Assembly: GCF_001761485.1 (NCBI RefSeq)
Contig: NC_090770.1
Span: 2,170,001-2,234,000 of the forward strand
Direction: 5' to 3'
Source: Yarrowia lipolytica
Lineage: Eukaryota > Ascomycota > Dipodascomycetes > Dipodascales
DNA length: 64,000 bases
The position numbers and the translations under genes were made by a program. The stretch's first letter is position 1. Every line of letters begins with the position of its first letter. Shown here one piece after another: positions 1 to 9,657 of the stretch. The notes under the pieces are model-generated. The model saw only the letters and a list, made by a program, of their open reading frames with translations, was not told the origin of the DNA and made no database searches.

Positions 1-589
1 TGCGCGAGAGAAACTTTTTGAAAGCACGTTTACTGTGTATGCCTTGTCGCCAGATGTTCTTTGTCACCTCCTGTTGTTTATAGGCCCATTTCATCATTCT
101 AAATACAGGCGACCTTTTCGTGTCACGCTTCCCTTTTTTTCAACTCAATCTTGAAAACAGGGTGCTCCCTCAGTTTGTTGAGGATTAGTTAAGACAAAGA
201 TCAGCTAGGGGTTCATTTTCGGTGTTGCGACAATGTTGGGATTCTGGATAATACACTGATACATAGAGGGAAGCTGTGTTTTAAACAAATTCTTGAAAAT
301 ATATGTATGTTCCGATACCAATTTTTCGTAATATCTCCGTTATTGGACTTGCCATTTCACATGCTTTGTTGAAAGTTTGGTTAACTTTTACTTTAGTTCG
401 TTTATTCAAACCCAGCCTTTTCTACAGTGGTATGATCAAGCTACAGTATGGACATACTATGCAGTCATTGTACAAGTACAGCTACAGCAGTGGGAAAGAA
501 GTCATATTGAAGCTACCTTGTTGCGCTCTGCAACCCCGTTTATCTCTAGGCATCATACATTCCACCTCAAATCAATATCATGTTATCAT
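1..589. other. Intergenic sequence at left edge
   Basis: No reading frame here resembles a known protein, and the frames present are short and AT-rich. The part next to 590 is the 3' flank of NUPM. I see no tRNA-like or repeat structure. Confidence 0.5.
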
Positions 590-1106
590 TTACAGAGTAC
601 CGTTCTTCTTAGCCTCGGCGTAAGCTCGAACAGACTTGAAGTCATCAACGGCAGGCTTGATCCAGGGATCCTTCTTGAGGAAAACGGGCTCCTCGTCGGG
701 TCGCAGACCAGGGATCTTCTTCTCGAGGTTCAGCTTGGTGAAAACACACTTGTTGAGCAGAGCCTCGGCCTTTCGGCAGCCACTGAGCTGGTGGTTGTTC
801 TGCTCCAGACACTGCCAGTGGAGTCGGAACTCGTCAAGACAGCTCTTGTTGATGTCCTCAATGACGGAGACGGCACATCGGGTGACTCGTCGGCCCTCCT
901 TGAGACAGTCGATGGCGCCAGAGCCCTGGGACTCTTCTCTGCACAGCATGAAGTCATCGTTGTAGGGCTTGCACTTGGCGCCAATGAAGTAGGATGCAGA
1001 CAGAAGAGGAGCGGAGGTAGCTCCAACCTCGACAACGTCGGGCACGTTGTCGGGCATGTTAGCTTTGTCCTCAAATGGGACCCAGTGGGCGGCAGCTTCT
1101 CGGGGC
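590..1106 (-). CDS. NUPM: Complex I subunit NUPM (PGIV/NDUFA8 type), main exon
   Basis: Accessory subunit of mitochondrial NADH:ubiquinone oxidoreductase, of the intermembrane-space-facing PGIV/NDUFA8 family. The protein shows four CX9C pairs (CKPYNDDFMLC, CLKEGRRVTRC, CLDEFRLHWQC, CRKAEALLNKC), the hallmark of this quadruple-CX9C subunit imported by the Mia40 route. An ATG-started frame begins at 1057, but the frame stays open upstream to an excellent acceptor, CTAACGCAG, ending at 1107. The added residues (PREAAAHWVPFEDKAN) fit the family. The exon starts with a single G before codon CCC, so the upstream exon must supply two bases. One fitting model is AT at 1400-1399 followed by donor GTGAAG, which splits the start codon itself and gives 172 residues. 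The exon-1 position is inference; the main exon is well supported. Confidence 0.88.
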
Positions 1107-1960
1107 CTGCGTTAGTGTCTAATTATGGTATAGATGAGATCGGAGTAAAGACTGAGGGGTTGAAGGGACCTCACTCCAACAAGTAATAAGGAGAATTGAC
1201 TCATGGCAATTGGTGTATCATGATGAGGTTGTTGGGTAAAACATTGTGGTTGTGTCGACAGTAGTGCAGGACGTTCTTGGTGTTTGTGTTTAGTAAATGA
1301 ACTCATGTCTCAAGACGCCAAAATTGATCATCACAGGGTCTAAGAATCACCGTCATCAACCTGTTCTAGTTCCCTGGCAACTCTTGCTCCATCTTCACAT
1401 ATGTCCTTATCGTACCGTGCACCATGTCAAAAATTCCACAACCCCACGAATGGCTCCATAATTCGATATCCTCGGGCACAAAAACCATCCATGTTGATTT
1501 ATTGGCGTTTATCTCCCTTGTCCACAACATTTCGGCTTTTCAAGACTGTCGGAATGCCCGTCATAAAAACGTATCTCGCCATGTTCCATGATCTCAGCCT
1601 ACGGAGACCAACAAAGCCAAGTGGGTCCAATTCCCGGCTCGAAACACCCTCATTTGACTCCCTGGCGTCCCTTATCACCTTCCCCAGGCCCTCCTGGTTT
1701 CCCTGGAATACTCACATTTTGATGTGTTAGCTGATGCTCAAAGGCTTACTACAGTCTACATTTCTCTCACGCAGATTGGTTGATGGTTCCGTCGGCCGGG
1801 TAAGTGGGAGTTGTGGTTACTAAGCTTTGGTTCTGCCACTACGGTATTTCGTGTGTGTTGTGTGTTTGAGGTTTATCACTTTTAGACTTTGTAGTGACGC
1901 CGGGTGCAACTACATTTTTATCTATATTGCGTCTGGGCAAAAAACAGAACCACAGGCATC
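1107..1960. other. NUPM intron plus divergent NUPM/NUP57 promoter region
   Basis: The left part is the inferred NUPM first intron, with CTAACGCAG at its 3' end on the minus strand. The rest lies between two divergent genes and should hold both promoters. Short frames in it have no family resemblance. Confidence 0.5.
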
Positions 1961-3547
1961 ATGTTTGGCAACACCAACCAACAGTCAGGCGGCTTTTCGT
2001 TTGGTCAAAATAACACCAATTCGGCCGGTAACAACAACGCGGGAGGAATGAGCTCGGGATTCAAGTTTGGAGCCGGCTCGGCAGCCACTAGCAACAACAC
2101 CAACTCCTCAGGAGGAGGACTGTTTGGCCAGAACAACAACAACACGTCTGGCAACACGGGCGGTGGATTGTTTGGCCAGAACAATGCCAACACTGGAAAT
2201 ACCGGCACCACCGGCGCCTCTGGCGGTCTGTTTGGTCAGAACAACACCAACACCAACACCAACACCGGAGGAGGCCTGTTTGGAAACAATGTCAATACAA
2301 ACACCAATACCAACACCAACACCGGCGGAGGAGGTCTGTTTGGAAACACCAACAATGCGAACACAAACACAAACACTGGCGGAGGATTGTTTGGTCAGAA
2401 CAACAATAACGCTACTACGAACACCAACACAACTGGAGGCGGACTGTTCGGCCAGAACAACACAAACACAAACACAAACACGGGCGGTGGGCTGTTTGGC
2501 AACAACGCCAATACCAACACAAACACCGGAGGTGGCTTGTTCGGTAACAACAATGCCAACACAAACACAAACACCAACACTGGAGGGCTTTTCGGAAACA
2601 ACAATGCGAACACCAACACTGGAGGAGGGCTCTTTGGCAACAACAACGCCAACAATGCAAACACAAACACAAACACGGGAGGGTTCTTTGGAAACAACAA
2701 TGCAAACAACAACGTGGGCGGTTTTGGTCAACAACAACAGCAGCAGCAGCAACAAGCTGGTTTCGGTCAGTTGACCAAGACCAATCAGCCCTCCGGTCCT
2801 TCTGTTCAGGCCCAGCTGACCCGAATCAAGGACGGATGGGACCCCACCTCCCCCAATTGTGCATTCCAATTCTACTTCTACAACCGAATCCCTCTGGATG
2901 ATATTCCCTACTACCAGATGCCACAAGGTCAGTCTCCTGAGAAGTGGGACAAGGCTGTTGCTGAGCGACCATACAAATCGTCTGTGCCTGTCCTGGCCGT
3001 GGGCTTCACCGATCTGCAGAAGCGAACCAAGCAGCAGGAGCAGCAGGTCGGCGTGTACCGGGTTAGAATGCATGAAGTCAACAACAAGCTTGACGAGCTA
3101 ACCAACAAGCACGATCTTGTGACTACCGTGAAGATTGCCGAGATGCGGGCTCGTCACCAGCGGCTCGTTAACCGAACTGTTGCTCTTGCAGCAGTTACCC
3201 AGGTGCTCCGAAACCGTGGGTATGTCCTCAAGCCCGAGGAGGAGGTGCTGCGAAAGAACCTCGTCCAGCTCAACGACAAGGTCACGGACCCGGCTGTGTT
3301 TGGCCGAATCAACGAGATCTGGGCACGTATGTCTGTTCTTAGAGAGCAGGCACGGCACGCTACCGACTCGCAGTCTAAGAAGGCTCCCGATGGCACCATA
3401 TTGACATGGGAGCGGGACGAGGAGACTTTGGAGCAGTTGGCCAAGATTCTCAAGGACCAGCAGACGGGTATTGCATTCCTTGCCAAGGTGCTCAAGGAGG
3501 ATATGGCTGAGGTTGAGAACAAGATCTCTAGTCTGGAGAAGAAATAA
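1961..3547 (+). CDS. NUP57: FG nucleoporin Nup57 (Nup54 family)
   Basis: Central-channel nucleoporin of the Nsp1-Nup57-Nup49 complex. Residues 1 to about 270 are a low-complexity FG domain built from GLFG or GFFG units spaced by Asn/Thr-rich linkers (NNNANTNTNT and variants), followed by a polyglutamine run. The C-terminal half (about 280-528) is the structured part: a conserved segment containing WDPTSPNCAFQFYFYN and then long charged coiled-coil helices, as in Nup57/Nup54. I chose the ATG at 1961 (MFGNTNQQ) because FG nucleoporins of this group start directly with FG sequence; the frame is open 19 codons further up without an obvious start signal. The FG part is a degenerate DNA minisatellite likely to vary in length between strains. 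Assignment to Nup57 rather than Nup49 rests on the C-terminal segment. Confidence 0.9.
   Translation: MFGNTNQQSGGFSFGQNNTNSAGNNNAGGMSSGFKFGAGSAATSNNTNSSGGGLFGQNNNNTSGNTGGGLFGQNNANTGNTGTTGASGGLFGQNNTNTNTNTGGGLFGNNVNTNTNTNTNTGGGGLFGNTNNANTNTNTGGGLFGQNNNNATTNTNTTGGGLFGQNNTNTNTNTGGGLFGNNANTNTNTGGGLFGNNNANTNTNTNTGGLFGNNNANTNTGGGLFGNNNANNANTNTNTGGFFGNNNANNNVGGFGQQQQQQQQQAGFGQLTKTNQPSGPSVQAQLTRIKDGWDPTSPNCAFQFYFYNRIPLDDIPYYQMPQGQSPEKWDKAVAERPYKSSVPVLAVGFTDLQKRTKQQEQQVGVYRVRMHEVNNKLDELTNKHDLVTTVKIAEMRARHQRLVNRTVALAAVTQVLRNRGYVLKPEEEVLRKNLVQLNDKVTDPAVFGRINEIWARMSVLREQARHATDSQSKKAPDGTILTWERDEETLEQLAKILKDQQTGIAFLAKVLKEDMAEVENKISSLEKK
2100..2720 (+). repeat. Degenerate minisatellite coding the Nup57 FG domain
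   Basis: Repeated units coding GGGLFGNN followed by runs of ACCAAC or ACAAAC (Thr-Asn). More than a dozen unit copies of variable length. Because the repeat has few stops in any frame, it also produces long meaningless frames on the opposite strand. Confidence 0.85.
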
Positions 3548-3684
3548 GAACAGTAGCTGGATCCATGTATGATAGCTACAACTAGACCATATTATAATTT
3601 TATACTGTACAATGTATTTCCCTTTGTCATCCCATGGTGATGCCTAATAATATGTACATGTATTCACACTATATTGAGAGTAGT

Positions 3685-3987
3685 TTAGAATCGACCCTTG
3701 ATGAGCTCGAAAGCAAAGGGAGCTGAGTTAGTAAGGGAGTAGAAGGACAGGCTGTTCGTTGTGACCACCGATTGATATGTCTCATGATTGCTTTTCGCCA
3801 CATAAATAGTGTTGTTCAGTCACATGGAGGGCGGTCGTCTTGTTGTGTTGCCAACTGTGATGTGCCATCAATACTCACCAGTCCACAGACCAATGGCGAG
3901 GTACAGAGCGTTCTGCAGGGTTCGCTGGGTCATGAGGTTGTACTTTCGAATATCTTCGTCGGAAATCTGGGGCTGGCCACCGAACAT
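3685..3987 (-). CDS. TOM5: Tom5, small subunit of the mitochondrial TOM complex (two exons)
   Basis: A 48-residue tail-anchored protein of the outer mitochondrial membrane import pore. Exon 1 runs 3987-3879 and ends in donor GTGAGT. Exon 2 runs 3722-3685 after acceptor CTAACTCAG. Joined in phase they read MFGGQPQISDEDIRKYNL, then TQRTLQNALYLAIGLW, then TAPFAFELIKGRF and stop. This matches the Tom5 plan: an MFG start, a short acidic cytosolic part with S-x-E-E/D, a TL-x-x-A-x-Y start of the membrane helix, and LW-x-x-P near the end of the helix. Yeast Tom5 is 50 residues. The gene is convergent with NUP57 and only 137 bp from its stop. It is too short and too split to be seen as an open frame. 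Confidence 0.88.
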
Positions 3988-4055
3988 TGTTGATTGATTT
4001 GGATATTGATGTAGTCTCGCTGTTGTGAGCTACTTAGTGGTAGAAGTATTTTAAG

Positions 4056-4065
4056 AACCCTAACC
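4056..4065. promoter_or_regulatory. Telomere-like box in the TOM5 promoter
   Basis: AACCCTAACC about 70 bp upstream of the TOM5 ATG. It resembles the C-strand of the Yarrowia telomere repeat (unit GGGTTAGTCA), the known target of the Myb-type protein Tay1. A role here is inference from the recurrence of the box at other promoters. Confidence 0.45.
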
Positions 4066-4462
4066 TGAAGTTTGACTGAGTGGGGGTGGGGGGGGGGGAG
4101 TATGATGACGCTGTTATTTCGTGCTTGGTCGAGATGTGGGCAGCTCTTGAGGCTACAAGTACTGTTTGTTTGGCTATTTGTATCTCTCTTTTACAATTTC
4201 CCTATTTTTGGAGCATTTATGAGAATCCCTTTGGTGTGTGGTCTATGGGTCTTTCTTTGGTGGGTTCGAAGAGTATCGAAAGTTGGGACTTGTCTTACGT
4301 AACGCATCATTTGGATGTGTGATGGTGGAGGTTGTCAAGTGTCTGAAATTACATATAATAAGCTGTAAAGCTGTCATATAAGCAAATAAGTGACTCTGGT
4401 TCGACTGAGGGGTTTTTTGACCGTCGCAAACAACGCACTCGTTCTACACTATCGTCTCCTTT

Positions 4463-4476
4463 CTAACCCTAACCCC
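4463..4476. promoter_or_regulatory. Telomere-like box in the IWS1 promoter/leader
   Basis: CTAACCCTAACCCC, almost two telomeric half-units, about 55 bp upstream of the IWS1 ATG. It could bind Tay1 or act in the 5' leader. Confidence 0.5.
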
Positions 4477-4531
4477 GACATCATGTTTTACTTTGACCAA
4501 CATCCAGCAACGCCATCACCATACCGACACT

Positions 4532-5776
4532 ATGAGTGACACAGAAAAGCCGATCAAGTCTGAGGAGCCCGTCGACGAGGGCGTGGACCGCGTTGACGAG
4601 GAGGAGAATGTTGAGGAACCTGCTGAGGATGTTGGAGAGGCTGCCGAGGAGGCTTCTGAAGCCCCAGAAGAAGCCCCTGCTGAAGCTGCTACTACTACAG
4701 AAGCTGCTCCTGCTGACGACGATGAGGACGACTCGGATCTGTCTGATCTTGATGAGGATGAGATCAAGAACGCCGCTATTGAGGACGACGACGACGACTA
4801 TAACAAGCTGAGCGCCCACCGACGAAAGGTGCAAAGCTCAGGCAAGAAGACGCTCAAGAAGCGAGCCACCAAGGACTCGAGGGCCGCGGACGACGATGAG
4901 GACGAGATCGATCACTCACATATCGATTTGGACCCCAGCATGGCGCGACGACGGGAGATTGAGGCTCGGATCGACGCGGCCATGAAGCCTGCTTCTCAGC
5001 GACGAAAGAAGCTGGGAGAGGACGATATCGAGATGATGCAGGACGAGCGAATCTCCAATCTGCGGGAGAAGATGCGAAACGCGGCCATTGCCGACGCGGA
5101 ATCCAACCGAGAGGGCCAGCCTGCCACACATAAGCTACAGCTGCTTCCCGAGGTCAAGGACGTGTTGCAGAAGCATCATTTGGCCGACTCAATTCTGGAC
5201 AACAACTTGCTGGAGGCTGTACGAATCTGGCTGGAGCCTCTTCCCGATGCCTCTCTTCCTTCATACTCCATCCAGGAGGAACTGTTTGACGCTCTGGTCC
5301 GTCTGCCCATCAAGTCCATTCATCTGCGAGAATCCGGACTCGGAAAGGTGGTCACCTTCTACCGAAAGTCCAAGCAGCCGCAGCTGCGAATCAAGCGTAT
5401 TGCAGACAAGCTTGTGGCAGACTGGACGCGCCCCATCATGGGCCGATCAGACAACTACCGAGAAAAGGTGGTGAGCACACGGTCGTTTGATCCCAGCACA
5501 CAGGAGATTGCGCTGGCTGTGGCTGCCAAGCGAGCCCAGACGCTCAAGGACGGAACTCTGGCCGAAAAGCAGGCAGAGCGACGACGACGAGCCCATATCC
5601 CCTCTGCACAGCCCGCCAACTACCGTGTTGCACCCAAGAGCGAGATCATTCCTCAGAACCGTGGTGGCTCTACTAACGACATGACCTTCAAGCGGCTCAA
5701 GGGCAAGCTGGGCGTCACCAAGACTGGAAAGAAGAAGAGTGGAGTTAGTATCGAGGGTCGGGGTCTCAACGGCTAG
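4532..5776 (+). CDS. IWS1: Transcription elongation factor Iws1/Spn1
   Basis: Nuclear partner of Spt6 acting with elongating RNA polymerase II. The protein has 414 residues from the ATG at 4532 (MSDTEKPIKSEE); an in-frame ATG 13 codons upstream is less likely because the acidic Iws1-type start begins here. Residues 1-100 are very acidic (Glu/Asp/Ala-rich) and disordered. Residues 100-190 are Lys/Arg-rich. About 200-300 form the TFIIS N-terminal (LW) domain, with the conserved stretch from LLPEVKDVLQKHHLADSILD to KSIHLRESGLGKVV. The tail is basic and contains KSGVSIEGRG, typical of the family C-terminus. No intron is needed. Yeast Spn1 has 410 residues, so the length fits. Confidence 0.93.
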   Translation: MSDTEKPIKSEEPVDEGVDRVDEEENVEEPAEDVGEAAEEASEAPEEAPAEAATTTEAAPADDDEDDSDLSDLDEDEIKNAAIEDDDDDYNKLSAHRRKVQSSGKKTLKKRATKDSRAADDDEDEIDHSHIDLDPSMARRREIEARIDAAMKPASQRRKKLGEDDIEMMQDERISNLREKMRNAAIADAESNREGQPATHKLQLLPEVKDVLQKHHLADSILDNNLLEAVRIWLEPLPDASLPSYSIQEELFDALVRLPIKSIHLRESGLGKVVTFYRKSKQPQLRIKRIADKLVADWTRPIMGRSDNYREKVVSTRSFDPSTQEIALAVAAKRAQTLKDGTLAEKQAERRRRAHIPSAQPANYRVAPKSEIIPQNRGGSTNDMTFKRLKGKLGVTKTGKKKSGVSIEGRGLNG

Positions 5777-7092
5777 ATATGGATGAGGGTGCCATGAGGG
5801 CGATGGTCACACTGGCGAGAAGAAATAAAAAGGCCAGTTTATCTATTGTATATTGTTAGTATTGGTGTATTTTAAAATGGAATGAGAACGTATATTCTAA
5901 GTGGTTGAGTGGCTCTTTGCTGTGCTGATAACTCCATATTGGAAGTACAGTAGAGTACTTGTACTGGCACAGTGTGTAATTTTGTCAATACTTTAATACT
6001 TATACGATATGCGAACTTACGTCATCGGAACTGGCCAGTGAAGACCATTATGTCAACCTCCAGACGCTCTGATGTTTCTTGGTACTCTGGAAATATCCCC
6101 AGAATGCTTCTATACATCATCAAAATAGCTCTTGCAAGTGGAGGAGTAGATTACGTAATCACACACACGGGACGGTGTAGTTTGGACACAAAAAGCCGCT
6201 GGACGTGTTTCCTAGGTCAATTGAGATGATATCACATCTTTCCCCAGCGTTTAAAAGCTCTATATCCGTTTCTATGGTGAGATTACTGTAGATTAGTATT
6301 GCCCTCTCTATAAGCCTATTTAAGCGATATCAAGTAAGACAACGCCATGTGGAGGTCCATCAAGATGCTATTCAAGAAGAGATACCGCTTAGTTTATAAG
6401 GGAAACTACTATTATTTTTCCGCGTTAAATATGTTTTCGTTATTTTTGGTAAAAAATATCCATCGTTGCGTGAGTTGGTGACCACTTTCCACTGATAAGC
6501 CTAATAGTTGAGGGTGTCATCGAACAGAGAACAGACAGACATGTAGCATGTTTGAGAGTTCTACGAACGAGATACCACATAAGTAACATAGAAGATTGCC
6601 CTTTATTTGCTGCCTCCATTCGATTACCGCTTTCCTCAGGAAAATACTTCGTTCACAGCGCCAGATTGGTCGGCTTCTTTACCCTACGATGACGCCACCG
6701 TGCACAAGAAAGGCACCTTGTCAGATGGGCATGCTGTAATTGCTGTGGAACCAGAGAGATCTGATACCATTCAGGACGTAAGACATATCAATTTCTGACG
6801 ACAACAATCAACGATGAAAATCAATCAATTGCCCGTCTCAGAACCACCACCGTCCTTCACTCACTCTCGAACTCTCATATAAGCCAGTTGGGAGTCAATA
6901 TTTTCTGCGCAACTTTTCACGATGACCACACGACCGAAAAATGAGGAATAAATTTTTCTCACCGCGATATTTGGTCATTGTAGGGCAACGAAAAATGCCT
7001 TTCCTGGATGTCCAAAATAAGTGATTAATTACTTGTACACATACACACACAGTCTGTTCCAGATACAATGAATATTTTATTTTATGATACAC
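5777..7092. other. Convergent intergenic region between IWS1 and RPS23
   Basis: About 1.3 kb between the 3' ends of two convergent genes, longer than usual for such a gap. Includes AT-rich 3' flanks and short frames (for example 6607-6798) with no recognisable protein. I see no tRNA, repeat or splice structure that makes a gene. Confidence 0.5.
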
Positions 7093-7907
7093 CTAAGATC
7101 GAGGCTTCTCCTTCTTCTCCTTCCAGAGAGCAAGGAGAGAGACACCGGAGACCTTGACAACCTTGAATCGGACACCGGGGATATCTCCCTTAGCCTTACC
7201 CTTTCGACCGAAACCGGCGAGCAGGACCTCGTCGTTCTCGTCGACGAAGTTGAGGCAACCATCGTTAGGCACGAAAGCGGAGACTCGCTTACCGTTCTTG
7301 GTCAGCTGGACTCGGACACACTTTCGGATACCGGAGTTGGGCTGCTTGGCCTCAACACCGATCTTCTCGAGCACAATGCCCTTGGCGTGAGAGGAACCTC
7401 CGAAGGGAGAGGACTTGAAGGCAGTGCCCAAAAGTCGCTTCTTGTAAGAGGCATCAGCCCATCGGCTATGGTTAGTATGGATGCAAAGGGATCGCTTAAA
7501 GCACGGCGTTCACAATGTGATGGTACGTGGCAGATTGGTCAGACGAATACAGCACTTGAACACAGGCAACTAAAAGACACATTCAGTGTCGTCGTGGGAG
7601 AAAAACACATACACAAACACATCATCCATGACACAGAAGAAAAAGGCGCTTGTCGATGACTCCTGTGTCTTGAACTTGTCCATGAACGTTTTCCACCCAC
7701 TCACTGACACACTTCTTTTCGTTTCTTGTGTCACTCTCTTGTTGCCCTTGTATCTTTGTGTCGCTTCCAACTGAACCACCTGTTTCTTTCCCATGGTGAA
7801 TTTGTGTCGCGCATTGTTGTTCGTCTTGTCGATATCACTCACTTGTCTCGTCGGTGGATTCTGAGCTTTCGAGCAGCGTTAAGACCTCTAGGCTTTCCGT
7901 TACCCAT
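7093..7907 (-). CDS. RPS23: 40S ribosomal protein S23 (uS12), two exons
   Basis: Decoding-centre protein of the small ribosomal subunit. Exon 1 (7907-7843) codes [15 protein letters not shown] and then RIHRRD, ending inside an Asn codon before donor GTGAGT. Exon 2 (7465-7093) follows acceptor CTAACCATAG and resumes with [20 protein letters not shown]. The spliced product has 145 residues, exactly the yeast Rps23 length. The universally conserved loop [10 protein letters not shown] is present; its proline is the known hydroxylation site of the family. The intron is 377 nt and sits early in the gene, typical of ribosomal protein genes. Telomere-like boxes lie 145-190 bp upstream of the ATG. Confidence 0.96.
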
Positions 7908-9657
7908 TTTTGATTATGTTCTGTCGAGTTGTAGGAGAGAATAGAAGAAGTTTTCCAAATTCATTATGCTCCCAGCGCCAGTCGGGAAATCCCTAACCTT
8001 GCTGTCGTGTGTTCCTAATTTGGCAGAGTCATCACGTGAAGTGTGACTGCTAACCCTAATGCAGCTTAGTTCCAACGGGAGAACCCTAACCCTACAAATG
8101 GGCAGAGATGAGGAGTATTCAAAGAGTCCGTACAACTGACAAAGACTGGAATTTTTACATTTTTTCAAATGTTAGAGTACATGTACAATTTCGAAGATGT
8201 CTTCCCAGTGAATTTTTCGAAGTTTGATATTTCAAATCCATGTCGACAGGTATTTCGTCAGCTCTCAATACGTAACCACAGCAACCCCACGAAGTTAATC
8301 GAGGTTCACAAGTGCTTGTCAGATGTCTGATAGGGTCATTTGAAACATGTCTTGTCAGTGTGGGACTGACCCAGATACAGCAGTAGCTAGAATATGTACT
8401 TATACATATCATGGGCGAGATACTGGAATATGGATTGTCATGAACGGGCTTTCAATAATATAAAAGGGTTTCAGTTAGCCATAGTGGTACTGGTACGTAC
8501 ATACTAGTCTCACTATCGCAGGGCCACCATGATCAAGAGAATATGCGAGATCAGATGCAACTGAGAGAGAGCGTGTACTTGTATGAGCACCTGTAAGTAC
8601 TGTACACTGTAGATTGAGAAGGTATTGAGTTAGGTTTACCACTGATTGGAGGCCTGAATGAATAGCTACTGATGGTAGATCTTGTGCTCGTACTGTATCT
8701 GCACGTCTGCAGTTTCTCCGATCTTGGTGTGTCAGTTTCACATTACAACGTGTGTGGATAATACCATGTAGGAGGCAACTAGGAATTGATGGAAGGCGCA
8801 CTCATCGTATATTCTTGCAAGTCGAAGGAAGCTGTCTAGATTCAATAGCTCGTGAAATGCCTCGGCTTGTGATGTTTGGCGCTCCTACAGTAATTACAAG
8901 TATGTAGGTACTTAGAGCTCTGTTACGGAAATTCCATATTGGGCAAGGCAGACACTGTGAAGTGGCAAGGTGACCCAATACTTGTATGATATGTGGCGAT
9001 TATTTCTCCAGGACGACTGATTCATATACAATGCCAATCCATTATTGCCTTATTTTCCATGTTCTGGTGCTCACATTGCTCTACTTCAGGTCCACGGTTT
9101 GGTTCTCATAGCAGTACAGTACACCTACAATTTCGCACAAGTGCAGTATGGACTCTCTATCTCTATAGTGAGTCCAATGAACCGCCCCAACGGTGGTGAA
9201 GAAACACATGTTTTGAGAGACCGAAAGGACAAGAGAGGTAATGGGACCTCTCAAGAGGACCAAATGACAGATATTGTTCATTAGAATCAACTACTCATCT
9301 CTATTACCGTTATTGTAGCCGTTGTATCACTCACTATTAGGGTCATCTCAGATACGGTTACGTGTTTTGAGAATGTTCTGGGAGCGATGATACTTGTATT
9401 GTGGCGTGATACCGAGCAGGAGCAATAAATCGTGTTTTTATAGTGTTTGTTTAGTATTCAACATGTCGATATGACACCATTATTAAAAATCGTAGTTACA
9501 CGTGCACACAGTTCGCACTTTTACCTGCAAGTACACTAGGTCCTCGTACATATCACATCACCTACAGTACAAATTTACTTACCTCACTGCCGTGTCTGTG
9601 AAGGTTCATTTATACCTTGCATAATTGGCAATTATTTCCAAACCCAACACACCATAG
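7908..9657. other. Divergent intergenic region RPS23/SNU114
   Basis: About 1.75 kb with no credible coding frame. The RPS23 side carries two telomere-like boxes. The rest is unremarkable sequence with the short words TACAGTA and ACTTGTA that recur in gaps all over this window. Confidence 0.5.
8050..8094. promoter_or_regulatory. Paired telomere-like boxes in the RPS23 promoter
   Basis: CTAACCCTAA at 8050-8059 and AACCCTAACCCTA at 8082-8094, about 145-190 bp upstream of the RPS23 ATG. The first is preceded by TGACTG, close to the full telomere unit TGACTAACCC. In other yeasts ribosomal protein promoters use the telomere-binding factor Rap1; a Tay1-type factor could do so here (inference). Confidence 0.55.

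Larger units (their letters stand above)
3988..4531. other. Divergent promoter region of TOM5 and IWS1
   Basis: Non-coding by inspection. Holds one telomere-like AACCCTAACC box near TOM5, a G-rich run near 4082-4099 and a second CTAACCCTAACCCC box near IWS1. Confidence 0.5.

Noticed and set aside
377-1186. 269-residue plus-strand frame over NUPM
   Set aside because: Overlaps the four CX9C motifs of NUPM on the other strand and has no domain of its own.
1421-1600. Short frame starting MSKIPQPHEW upstream of NUP57
   Set aside because: About 55 codons, no family resemblance, lies in a promoter region.
2108-3073. 321-residue minus-strand frame over NUP57
   Set aside because: Valine/cysteine repeats (VCVCV) are the complement of the Asn/Thr FG minisatellite.
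7570-7640. Possible C/D-box snoRNA in the RPS23 intron (ATGATG and CTGA on the minus strand)
   Set aside because: C box imperfect, no closing stem and no inner boxes; too weak to call.
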